This document shows, one piece after another, positions 34,147-42,113 of a DNA stretch of 64,000 bases. The notes below the pieces were generated by a model, which saw only the letters and a list, made by a program, of their open reading frames with translations, did not search any database and had not been told where the DNA came from. This DNA comes from Pseudomonadota bacterium. GTDB taxonomy: Bacteria; Pseudomonadota; Gammaproteobacteria; Steroidobacterales; Steroidobacteraceae. Position 1 is the stretch's first letter; each line of letters opens with the position of its first letter. The stretch covers positions 62,001 to 126,000 of the forward strand of contig JAFAEQ010000043.1 of assembly GCA_023423935.1 (NCBI GenBank), read 5' to 3'. The position numbers and the translations under genes were made by a program.

Positions 34147-34770
34147 ATGAGCAGCCAATTTTTCGAGATCCATCCCAAGAATCCACAACCGCGGCTGATA
34201 CGGCAGGCCGTGACCATCATTCGCGACGGAGGAATCGTGGTGTATCCGACGGACTCCTGTTACGCCCTCGGATGTCATATCGGCGATAAGGCCGCCATGG
34301 AGCGCATTTCACGGATCCGCGAAACGGACAAGAACCATCATTTCACGCTGGTGTGCCGGGATCTCTCGGAAATCGCCAAGTACGCCCGCGTGAGCAATCA
34401 GCAGTACCGCACATTGAAGGCGTTCACCCCGGGTCCGTACACATTTATTCTGCAGGCCACCCGCGAGACGCCCAAGCGGCTGCAGAATCCCAAGCGCAGC
34501 ACGATCGGCATTCGCGTCCCCGATCACGTCGTACCGCAGTTGCTGATGGCAGAGCTCGGGGAACCGCTGATGAGCTCGACATTGATCCTGCCGGGCGACG
34601 AACACCCGATGACCGATGCACACGAGATCCAGGAACGGCTCTATCACAATGTGGATGCGGTGATCGACGGCGGCAATTGCGGTCTCGAACCGACCAGCGT
34701 GATCGATCTTGCCGGGCCGGCGCCCGTGATCGCGCGCCGTGGCAAGGGCGATGTCCACGCGTTTGAATAA
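34147..34770 (+). CDS. yciO: YciO family protein (TsaC/Sua5-like fold)
   Basis: Belongs to the Sua5/YciO/YrdC family; true TsaC makes threonylcarbamoyl-adenylate for tRNA t6A, while YciO orthologues are of unsettled function. 207 aa, no C-terminal Sua5 domain. 'GIVVYPTDSCYALGCHIG' and 'FTPGPYTFILQAT' are the conserved nucleotide-binding segments. Its place before trpS, scpA, scpB and rluB matches the yciO position in other gammaproteobacteria, favouring YciO over TsaC. Confidence 0.88.
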   Translation: MSSQFFEIHPKNPQPRLIRQAVTIIRDGGIVVYPTDSCYALGCHIGDKAAMERISRIRETDKNHHFTLVCRDLSEIAKYARVSNQQYRTLKAFTPGPYTFILQATRETPKRLQNPKRSTIGIRVPDHVVPQLLMAELGEPLMSSTLILPGDEHPMTDAHEIQERLYHNVDAVIDGGNCGLEPTSVIDLAGPAPVIARRGKGDVHAFE

Positions 34771-34789
34771 ACGCACCCGTCAAGCTGCG

Positions 34790-34795
34790 TATAAT
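34790..34795 (+). promoter_or_regulatory. -10 element upstream of trpS
   Basis: A perfect TATAAT 20 nt after the yciO stop. The nearest -35-like TTGAAT is 21 nt away, too far for a standard promoter. It would give a leader of roughly 120 nt before trpS. Confidence 0.45.
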
Positions 34796-34921
34796 GCGGC
34801 CCACCTGAAAATCAGCTGTGCGCCGTGATTAAGAAAGCGGCGTAAGCCTCTGAAATACAACCTGAGGGCATGATCCATCACGAGGTTCGCAAGAGCCGGC
34901 GATGGAGTGTAGAGACCCGCA

Positions 34922-36139
34922 TTGAGCGCAACGATTACGACCAACCGCCGCGTTCTGTCTGGAATGCGACCGACGGGCGCGCTGCACCTGGGCAATTATC
35001 TCGGCGCCCTGAAAAACTGGACCGAGCTGCAGTACCAATACGAGTGCTATTTCTTCGTCGCCGACATTCATGCGCTGACGACGGGATACGACGACACCTC
35101 GAATCTCGAGGAGAACACCTGGGAGATGGTGATCGACTGGCTCGCGGCAGGAGTCAATCCGGCGAACGCGACCATGTTCATCCAGTCACGGGTGCCCGAA
35201 CACTCGGAACTGCATTTGTTGTTGTCGATGATCACGCCGCTCGGGTGGCTCGAGCGCGTCCCGACCTATAAGGACCAGCAGGAGCAGCTGCGCGATCGCG
35301 ATCTGGCGACGTATGGATTTCTGGGCTACCCACTGCTGCAGAGTGCGGACATCCTTCTCTACAAAGCTGCCCACGTACCGGTCGGCGAGGATCAGATCGC
35401 GCATGTGGAGATCACGCGCGAAGTCGCGCGTCGCTTCAATCATGTGTACGGTCGCGAGCCGGATTTCGAGGCCAAGGTTGAGAAGGCAATCAAGAGTCTC
35501 GGCAGCCGCAATGGCAATCAGTACCGGGAGCTGCGCCGTCAGTACCAGGAGCAGGGCGATCAGAACGCACTCGAGAAAGCTCACGCCATGCTTGCGGGCA
35601 ATGCGCGCCTGACTCTGGCCGATCGCGAGCGGTTGCTCGGACATCTCGAAGGCACGGGACGCAGCATTCTGGTCGAGCCGGACGCACTACTGACGACCAC
35701 GCCGAAAGTGCCGGGTCTCGACGGTCGCAAGATGTCGAAGTCCTATGGCAACACCATCGGACTGCGCGAAGATCCCGACTCGGTCATGAAAAAGCTCAAG
35801 GCGATGCAGACGGATCCGGCGCGCGTGCGTCGTACGGATCCGGGCGAGCCCGAGAAATGTCCGGTGTGGGATTTCCACAAGATCTACTCGGACGCCGACA
35901 CCCAAAAATGGGTGGTCGAGGGTTGCCGCAGCGCTGGCATCGGATGTCTCGATTGCAAGAAGCGCGTCGCCGACGTGATGGTGGCCGATATCTCTGCGAT
36001 CCGTGCCCGCGCCGCGGAGTATCAGGAGAATCGCGACCTCGTGCGCGGCATCATCGCGGAAGGGTGCGAGAAGGCGCGCGACGTGGCGCGTCAGACGCTC
36101 GAAGAAGTGCACCAGGCCATGGGCATGAATTATCGATAG
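34922..36139 (+). CDS. trpS: tryptophanyl-tRNA synthetase
   Basis: Class I synthetase charging tRNA(Trp). 405 aa from TTG 34922; a GGAG lies 14 nt upstream and no ATG gives a complete N-terminus. HIGH-like motif HLGN near residues 22-25 and KMSKS at 270-274. Longer than the E. coli enzyme (334) because of an insertion of about 70 residues before KMSKS (region 'NALEKAHAMLAGNARLTLAD'), a known long form in some proteobacteria. scpA follows after 51 nt, with a short GGTGCAA/TTGCACC hairpin between. Confidence 0.95.
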   Translation: MSATITTNRRVLSGMRPTGALHLGNYLGALKNWTELQYQYECYFFVADIHALTTGYDDTSNLEENTWEMVIDWLAAGVNPANATMFIQSRVPEHSELHLLLSMITPLGWLERVPTYKDQQEQLRDRDLATYGFLGYPLLQSADILLYKAAHVPVGEDQIAHVEITREVARRFNHVYGREPDFEAKVEKAIKSLGSRNGNQYRELRRQYQEQGDQNALEKAHAMLAGNARLTLADRERLLGHLEGTGRSILVEPDALLTTTPKVPGLDGRKMSKSYGNTIGLREDPDSVMKKLKAMQTDPARVRRTDPGEPEKCPVWDFHKIYSDADTQKWVVEGCRSAGIGCLDCKKRVADVMVADISAIRARAAEYQENRDLVRGIIAEGCEKARDVARQTLEEVHQAMGMNYR

Positions 36140-36190
36140 CGCGAGGGTGCAACGTTTGCACCTGCTGCCTGACGAATCGAATCCTGCAAG

Positions 36191-38317
36191 ATGAAACCTG
36201 ACCTCAAACTCATCGAGAACACCGGCTCGCAACTCGAAGCGGAGATGCTCGAGTTCGATCTGCCGCCGCAGCAGCAGGAGATGCCCTTCGCGGTCGTCGA
36301 GGGCGAGCCCGTCACTCAGTTACCGCGCGATCTCTATATTCCGCCGGATGCGTTGCAGGTCTTCCTCGAAGCATTCGAAGGCCCGCTCGATCTGCTGCTG
36401 TATCTGATCCGCCGCCAGAATCTCGACATTCTCGACATTCCGATCGCCGAGATCACGCGGCAGTACATGAAGTACATCGAGGTCATGTCGGAGCTGCAGC
36501 TCGAGCTGGCGGGCGAATATCTGCTCATGGCGGCGATGCTCGCCGAGATCAAATCGCGCATGCTGCTGCCGCGGCCGAGTACGCCTGAAGGTGGCGAAGA
36601 AGAAGACCCGCGCGCCGAGCTGGTACGCCGGCTGCAGGAATACGAACGCTTCAAGAAGGCAGCCGAGGACATCGATCTGCTGCCGCGCATGGAACGCGAT
36701 CACCTGCCGACTTCGATCGAGCTCGTGGAGCGCAAGGTCGTGCGAATCCTTCCGCAGGTCTCGTTGCAGGAAATGCTGCTGGCCTTGAAGGATGTGATGC
36801 AGCGCGCCGAGATGTTCGCGCATCACCAGGTGCACAAGGACAAACTGTCCGTTCGCCAGCGCATGTCCGACATCCTGAGCACGCTGCGCAGCACCGCCTT
36901 CGTCGAGTTCACGCAGATGTTCCGCGTCGAAGAAGGCCGCATGGGTGTGACGGTCACCTTCAGCGCCATTCTCGAGCTCATGAAGGAAGGCCTGATCGAG
37001 ATCGTTCAGGCCGAACCGTATGCGCCTCTGCACATTCGACCGTCCTCGGGCACGCGGCATCTGACCGTGGTGAGTGACCAGGATCGAGCCGAATCGAGTG
37101 CAGATGCGGAGAACGAAGCGGCGCTGGCGCAACCTGCGCAGCCCGATGAAAACGACATCGACGATGAGGACGACGTTCTCATCGATGAGTTGCCGGACGA
37201 AGAGGTGTCCGATTCGGACCAGGCCGCCGAGTCTACGATCGAGACTGGCGATGCACCCGTCGCTCAGGAGGCCGAAGCACTCGACACGTCGGTCGAAGCT
37301 AGTGAGATCGTGGATCTCCAATCGGCTCAGGCGCTCGAGGAAGCAGTTCTTGACGATTCGTCAGAAAGCGATGTTGCGTCGGTCGAAGCGACAGCAGAAG
37401 CGGTGCTCAATGAGTCTGTGACTGAAGCTTTCGATGCGCCTGTCGCTCAGGAGACCGAAGCGCTCGACGTGTCGGTCGACACAAGTGAGGTCGTGGATCT
37501 CCAATCTGCGGAAACGGTCGAGGCAGTTTCAGATGCTTCGTCAGAAAGCGATGTTGCGTCGGTCGAAGCGACAGCAGAAGCGGTGCTCGATGAGTCTGTG
37601 ATCGAAGCTTCTGAAGCACCTGTCGCGCAAGAGACCGAAGCGCTCGATCTCTCGGTCGAGGCAAGTGAGGTCGTGGATCTCCAATCTGCGGAAACGGTCG
37701 AGGCAGTTTCAGATGCTTCGTCAGAAACCGATGTTGCGTCGGTCGAAGCGACAGCAGAAGCGGTGCTCGATGAATCTGTGACCGAAGCTTTCGATGCGCC
37801 TGTCGCTCAGGAGACCGAAGCGCTCGACGTGTCAGTCGACACAAGTGAGGTCGCGGATCTCCAATCTGCGGAAGCGCTTCAGGAGCCGGACGCGCACGGC
37901 TCTTCAGATAACGATGCTGCTTTGATCGAAGCGACGGAGGCGGCGGCCGAGGATGGTGAGCTTGCTGTCATCGCCGTGGAGGTCGACGCGGACACGAACG
38001 TCGCGGATGACGCGCTGAATGACGGCAGCACCGAATCGATGGAGGCGGCGGAAATCGTCGACGCTCATGATGTGGGCGAGGATGAAGTCGCGCCTGTCGC
38101 TGACGACGGTGCATTCGACTCGCAAGACGCATCTCGGGAAATGAGTGACACCGCGGCCGTCAGTGCGGGCGATGCAGAGCTAGATTCGCAATCGCTCGAT
38201 GAGCCTGAGTCGACAGCCACAGACATCGAAGACGAGCCCCAGGAAGCGGAGACTCGCGCTACGCCGGATGCGACTCACGGCCATGCGCATGAGTCTGATC
38301 CGGACAAGCGCGGCTGA
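36191..38317 (+). CDS. scpA: segregation and condensation protein ScpA with long acidic repeat tail
   Basis: Kleisin that bridges SMC heads. 708 aa against about 250-300 in the family. ScpA proper covers about 55-290: 'FEGPLDLLLYLIRRQNLDIL' at its start, winged-helix end near 'FRVEEGRMGVTVTFSAILELM' (quoted in part). Residues about 300-708 are an acidic, low-complexity tail rich in Glu, Asp, Ala, Ser and Val, with no aromatic-rich domain. Within it are about 3.5 tandem copies of a 60-residue unit (residues 354-414, 415-474, 475-534, 535-about 568). Followed by scpB after 64 nt. Confidence 0.95.
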   Translation: MKPDLKLIENTGSQLEAEMLEFDLPPQQQEMPFAVVEGEPVTQLPRDLYIPPDALQVFLEAFEGPLDLLLYLIRRQNLDILDIPIAEITRQYMKYIEVMSELQLELAGEYLLMAAMLAEIKSRMLLPRPSTPEGGEEEDPRAELVRRLQEYERFKKAAEDIDLLPRMERDHLPTSIELVERKVVRILPQVSLQEMLLALKDVMQRAEMFAHHQVHKDKLSVRQRMSDILSTLRSTAFVEFTQMFRVEEGRMGVTVTFSAILELMKEGLIEIVQAEPYAPLHIRPSSGTRHLTVVSDQDRAESSADAENEAALAQPAQPDENDIDDEDDVLIDELPDEEVSDSDQAAESTIETGDAPVAQEAEALDTSVEASEIVDLQSAQALEEAVLDDSSESDVASVEATAEAVLNESVTEAFDAPVAQETEALDVSVDTSEVVDLQSAETVEAVSDASSESDVASVEATAEAVLDESVIEASEAPVAQETEALDLSVEASEVVDLQSAETVEAVSDASSETDVASVEATAEAVLDESVTEAFDAPVAQETEALDVSVDTSEVADLQSAEALQEPDAHGSSDNDAALIEATEAAAEDGELAVIAVEVDADTNVADDALNDGSTESMEAAEIVDAHDVGEDEVAPVADDGAFDSQDASREMSDTAAVSAGDAELDSQSLDEPESTATDIEDEPQEAETRATPDATHGHAHESDPDKRG
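37250..37895 (+). repeat. 180-bp in-frame tandem repeats in scpA
   Basis: Units begin at 37250, 37433, 37613 and 37793; the first is 183 bp, the next two 180 bp, the fourth is partial. Copies are nearly identical at the DNA level (for example the segments at 37381, 37561 and 37741), including synonymous positions, so the expansion looks recent. Confidence 0.95.
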
Positions 38318-38381
38318 GCGGGACATCGAACAGGAAGTACTCAGTTCGCCGGCCGCACGCCCGGCGTGAAGCGAGAAATCA

Positions 38382-39353
38382 ATGAACGAACAGGATCTCA
38401 AACACATCATCGAGGCGACGCTGCTTGCGGCCGGACGACCTGTGACCAGCCAGCAATTGCTCGATCTGTTCGATGAGCGCGAGCGTCCGACGCCCGAGTT
38501 GCTGCAGGCAGCGCTCGCTCTGCTCGCGGCCGACTACGAGACGCGCGGTATTGAACTCGTAGAGGTCGCGAGCGGCTGGCGTATCCAGGTCCGTCCGAGA
38601 TCCATGGATGTGGTCTCGCGTCTTTGGCAGGAGCGTCCGTCGCGGTACTCGCGCGCATTGCTCGAGACACTGGCGCTCATTGCCTATCGTCAGCCCATCA
38701 CGCGCAGCGAGATCGAGGAGATCCGCGGCGTGGCGATCAGCTCGACGATCATGCGCACGATGCAGGAGCGCAACTGGATTCGCGTGGTCGGTCATCGCGA
38801 AGTCCCCGGCCGTCCGGAACTGCTCGGCACCACGCGCGAGTTCCTCGATTACTTCGGTCTGAAGAGTCTCGACCAACTGCCCACGCTGGCGGATCTGCGC
38901 GATGTCGAGAACATCGGCGTGCAGCTGGAATTGCCTGGCGGTGAAGCTGCAGCGCAAGCGGCGGCCTCCGAGGGAGAGACCTCCGAAGCCAGCGCAGAGT
39001 CCACTGCAGAAACCAGCGAAGCGGCCACGGAAGAAGCCACTGCGGAGGTCGCAGAGGAGTCCACTGCAGAGTCGACCGAAGAGTCCTCTGAAGAGTCGCC
39101 CGAAGAGTTCATTGCGGAGGCCACCGAAGAGGCGAGTGCTGACGAGACTGAGGATGAAGCATCCGCTGAATCCGCGGAGTCCGTCGAGTCCGCCGATGCG
39201 TCCACTGAGGGCGATGATCTCGCGGAGGAGGATGAAGACGAGGATGCGGACGATGAGGGCAACTCGGGTTCGGATGCCTCGACGCTCGTCGCCTCCGATG
39301 ACGAATCCGACGACGCTCGTGAAATGCGGGAACCTCCGGTCGAGCAGAACTGA
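38382..39353 (+). CDS. scpB: segregation and condensation protein ScpB with acidic tail
   Basis: Forms a dimer on ScpA in the SMC complex. 323 aa; ScpB proper is about 1-185 with two winged helices ('IIEATLLAAGRPVTSQQLL', 'LALIAYRQPITRSEIEEIRG'). Residues about 195-323 form an acidic Glu/Ser/Ala/Asp-rich tail, similar in composition but not in sequence to that of ScpA. Lies between scpA and the rluB homologue, the usual order. Confidence 0.95.
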   Translation: MNEQDLKHIIEATLLAAGRPVTSQQLLDLFDERERPTPELLQAALALLAADYETRGIELVEVASGWRIQVRPRSMDVVSRLWQERPSRYSRALLETLALIAYRQPITRSEIEEIRGVAISSTIMRTMQERNWIRVVGHREVPGRPELLGTTREFLDYFGLKSLDQLPTLADLRDVENIGVQLELPGGEAAAQAAASEGETSEASAESTAETSEAATEEATAEVAEESTAESTEESSEESPEEFIAEATEEASADETEDEASAESAESVESADASTEGDDLAEEDEDEDADDEGNSGSDASTLVASDDESDDAREMREPPVEQN

Positions 39354-39400
39354 TCGACGGCGCGGGCAACTGCTCGTGCATTTCGGAGCCCCTGAATTTC

Positions 39401-40294
39401 ATGTCTGAGCGCCTACACAAACTCCTCGCACAACACGGTCTCGGCTCGAGGCGCGAACTCGAGAAATGGATGCTCGCCGGGCGGGTGCTGTTGAACGGAC
39501 GGCCCGCGCAACCGGGCGATCGCTATCAGGAAGGCGACCGGGTTTCCATCGACGGCCAGGATGTCACGGCTCGTCTGCGGGCACAGGACAAGCCCGCGGT
39601 GCTGGCGTATCACAAGCCCCAGGGGCAGCCCGTGACCGCGCAGTCCGAGGAGTCGGCGGCGTCGGGCCAAGAGTCCGTGATGGATCGATTGCCAAGGACG
39701 CGCGGTTCGCGCTGGCTCGTGATCAATACGATGCAACCCGGCGACAGCGGATTGCTGCTGCTGACGAGCGATGGGCGACTGGCCGACGCGCTACGGCGCC
39801 GCTCGGAACAGATTCCTTCCGCTTACGTGGCGCGAGTTCTGGTCCCGACGCCCGAGTTCGACATCGACAGCCTGCCGACACGCGTGCAGTTCAATGATCA
39901 GCCGGTGTCGTTCGAACGCATTTTCCCTGCGGGAGGCGAGGGAACGAATCGCTGGTTCCGGGTGGAGGCGGCGCACTCGCATCGACGCGCTGCCGTTCGC
40001 GCGTTGTTCGAAACGCACGGCCTCACGGTCAGTCGCGTCATCCAGGTGAAGTACGCGAATCTCGAGCTCTCACGCGAGTTGCCGCGCGGCAAGCATCAGG
40101 CCTTGTCCCCACTGCAGGTCGAGGCGCTGTATGAGCTCGCGGGTCTGGAGTTGCCGAAGGTCGACCAGGCACCGCGTCGCGCACCACGCAAAGCCGCGGA
40201 CCGGCAACGCAAACCTTCGCGTGGCAGGCCTGAGCCAAAAGCCAAGCGAGCGAGCGAGCGGCCCACAAAGAAGCCGCAGCCGCGTCGCGGTTGA
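39401..40294 (+). CDS. RluB-like pseudouridine synthase homologue lacking the catalytic aspartate
   Basis: RsuA/RluB family by architecture and position after scpB. 297 aa: S4 RNA-binding domain (1-60), synthase-like domain (about 65-250), basic C-terminal tail. Where RluB has VGRLDVNTCGLLLFT, this protein reads VINTMQPGDSGLLLLT, so the nucleophile Asp (E. coli RluB Asp110) is Gln112. The later GRNREVRR segment is also changed (SHRRAAVRAL). I infer loss of pseudouridine synthase activity; an RNA-binding or assembly role may remain. The frame is intact. Confidence 0.85.
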   Translation: MSERLHKLLAQHGLGSRRELEKWMLAGRVLLNGRPAQPGDRYQEGDRVSIDGQDVTARLRAQDKPAVLAYHKPQGQPVTAQSEESAASGQESVMDRLPRTRGSRWLVINTMQPGDSGLLLLTSDGRLADALRRRSEQIPSAYVARVLVPTPEFDIDSLPTRVQFNDQPVSFERIFPAGGEGTNRWFRVEAAHSHRRAAVRALFETHGLTVSRVIQVKYANLELSRELPRGKHQALSPLQVEALYELAGLELPKVDQAPRRAPRKAADRQRKPSRGRPEPKAKRASERPTKKPQPRRG

Positions 40295-40295
40295 G

Positions 40296-41039
40296 CTACT
40301 GGCAGTCGAACGACTGCCCCGAGATTCCCTTGCTGTCGGGCCCGAACAGGTACAGGTAGGGCGCAACGATCGACTCGGGCAACGGCACTGTCTCGCGATT
40401 CTCGGCAGGGTAGGCCTGCAGGCGCATGTTCGTGCGCACCTTTCCAGGATTCAGGCTGTTGACGCGAATTCCGGGCTGCTCGAGCTCGTCGGCCAGCATG
40501 CGCATCATGCCCTCGCTCGCCCATTTCGAGGCGAGATAGGCCCCCCAGAATGCCTTCGGTTTCGCCACGACACCGCTCGAGGTGAACACGATCGAGGCGT
40601 CCTTCGACTTGCGGAGCAGCGGCAGACAGCGCTGTGTCAGGATGAACGGCACGTTGGTGTTGATGTGCATCGTGCGCATCCATTTGGGCACATCGTAGTG
40701 TTCGATCGGCGCACGCTCGCCCAGCATTCCGGCGTTGTGCAACAGAACGTCCAGTCGACCGAACTCCTTGTCGATCGCATTCACGAGCGCGTCGTATTCG
40801 GCAGGTCCTGCCTTCTCGAGATCGAGCGGCACGATCGAGGGACGTGGTTGTCCCGCAGCCACGATGGCGTCGTACACGGCTTCCAGCCGCTTCACGTTAC
40901 GGCCATGGAGAATCACCTGTGCACCGTGAGATGCCGCCGCTTTCGCAACGGCGCGGCCGATGCCATCGCTCGCACCGGTAATGAGAATGATGCGATCGCG
41001 AAGCAGATCGGCGGGAGCGGTATAGGTGCGGGGATCCAT
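40296..41039 (-). CDS. yciK: YciK family short-chain oxidoreductase
   Basis: NAD(P)-dependent short-chain dehydrogenase. 247 aa. Rossmann motif TGASDGIG near residues 21-28, Ser-Ser before 'GVVAKPKAFWGAYLASK' with catalytic Tyr and Lys (YLASK). Substrate unknown. In Pseudomonas yciK also lies near ubiG and mtaD. It is convergent with the rluB-like gene with almost no spacer. Confidence 0.88.
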   Translation of the reverse strand: MDPRTYTAPADLLRDRIILITGASDGIGRAVAKAAASHGAQVILHGRNVKRLEAVYDAIVAAGQPRPSIVPLDLEKAGPAEYDALVNAIDKEFGRLDVLLHNAGMLGERAPIEHYDVPKWMRTMHINTNVPFILTQRCLPLLRKSKDASIVFTSSGVVAKPKAFWGAYLASKWASEGMMRMLADELEQPGIRVNSLNPGKVRTNMRLQAYPAENRETVPLPESIVAPYLYLFGPDSKGISGQSFDCQ

Positions 41040-41168
41040 GAGTTAATGAGTAATGAGCAAGGAGTAATGAGCAATGCGGAAATGAGCGGCTCGTAATGGG
41101 AAGTGCGGCGGGGCAGATGCGGCGATGTTTCTGACGCATCACTCTTCACCCATCACCCATCACTCAGC
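41038..41168. repeat. two word arrays between yciK and the NDUFAF6-like gene
   Basis: Left array 41038-41100 repeats GAGTAATGAGCAA-type words; right array 41137-41168 repeats CCCATCAC/CACTC words. The two are only loosely complementary, so the hairpin is weaker than at other loci. The right array runs into the 3' end of the gene at 41153. Confidence 0.65.
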
Positions 41169-42028
41169 TTCCTGGCTGCTCGCCATGCAACCCAGGGTTT
41201 CTCGATCGGACCGAGATCGTGGCGTTGCGTTGCGACGTCGTAGCCGCGGCGGGCGATGCGCCTGACGAGCTGTCTGTGCAGGGCACCCAGGACAAAAACG
41301 GGGCGCAAGTATGCCTTCGCGAGGGCCGGATCAGCTACTTCCAGTTCGAGCTCGGTCTCGATGCGTGGGACGAAGCGTTCGAGCACGTTCCGGAGGGCGG
41401 GCTTCACTTCCTTTGCGCGCAGGTCTTCGAGGCTGACGTTGTCGCGCTCGAGCTCATCGAGCGGCAGGTACATGCGGCCGTCGTAAGCATCCTGCCGAAG
41501 ATCGCGCAGGATTTCGGCCTGCCGGATTCCCGTACCGATCCGACGGGCGAATTCGCTGACCGCGATGTCCTCGGGGCCGTTCGAAAGTACCGCCGCAATC
41601 AGCTCCTGCACGATGCCGCCGCTGCGTGAGCAGTACGAACGCAACTCGCGATCGTTCAGATACGTCATCCGCACCAGATCCATATCAGCAGCCACGATCA
41701 GCTCGTGGAGCCGCGAAAAGCGTTTGCGATCGAAGCCCGCTCGCGCGGCGAGAATATGTGTTGCCGGATGCTGAGGGTTGTTATTGACCAGGCGATCGAT
41801 TTCCTGACGCCACCATTGCAGGCGGGTGTGGGCGACATCGTGATTCGCGCTTTGCGCCGATTCGCGAATCTCCGCGTCGATCACATACAGGGCTGTGACC
41901 ACGTCGCGATCCGCAGGCTCGGTGTAGAGCAGAGCGAAGTAGCGCATCGAGCCTGCCGGCGCGGCCCGATTCACGAGGGAGTCGTCGAGAGAGGAAATAG
42001 GTGTGACCACAGCAATCACAGAGAACAC
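41153..42028 (-). CDS. squalene/phytoene synthase-fold protein, NDUFAF6-like
   Basis: Trans-isoprenyl synthase fold. 291 aa from GTG 42028, although the first dozen codons lie in a word array and a GTG about 19 codons in, or ATG at 'MRYFALLY', may be the true start. The second Asp-containing region is present ('EILRDLRQDAYDGRMYLP'), but the first Asp-rich motif is replaced by 'VIDAEIRESAQ'. Segments such as 'LQWWRQEIDRL' and 'NPQHPAT' resemble, from memory, the complex I assembly factor NDUFAF6, which is also catalytically dead. A role in complex I assembly is inference. Confidence 0.75.
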   Translation of the reverse strand: MFSVIAVVTPISSLDDSLVNRAAPAGSMRYFALLYTEPADRDVVTALYVIDAEIRESAQSANHDVAHTRLQWWRQEIDRLVNNNPQHPATHILAARAGFDRKRFSRLHELIVAADMDLVRMTYLNDRELRSYCSRSGGIVQELIAAVLSNGPEDIAVSEFARRIGTGIRQAEILRDLRQDAYDGRMYLPLDELERDNVSLEDLRAKEVKPALRNVLERFVPRIETELELEVADPALAKAYLRPVFVLGALHRQLVRRIARRGYDVATQRHDLGPIEKPWVAWRAARKLSDG

Positions 42029-42105
42029 GAAAGTGACGATCGAGAGAACAAAGCGACGAATCCACCCAATGCGGTGAGCGTTTTGTGCTCTATGTGTTCT
42101 TTGCG
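41997..42105. repeat. paired word array (AGAGAACAC type) between rmuC and the NDUFAF6-like gene
   Basis: Left arm 42008-42053 has CAGAGAACACGAAAG and CGAGAGAACAAAG words; right arm 42078-42105 has the complementary TGCTCTATGTGTTCTTTG words. Imperfect hairpin. It contains the annotated start of the downstream gene. Confidence 0.65.
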
Positions 42106-42113
42106 GCTACTCC

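Noticed and set aside
34870..35271. Possible Trp-containing leader peptide before trpS
   Set aside because: The frame overlaps the trpS start and continues far into the gene, with only scattered Trp codons and no attenuator hairpin.
37250..37895. CRISPR-like reading of the scpA repeats
   Set aside because: Units are 180 bp, contiguous and in frame with no spacers; this is a protein repeat.
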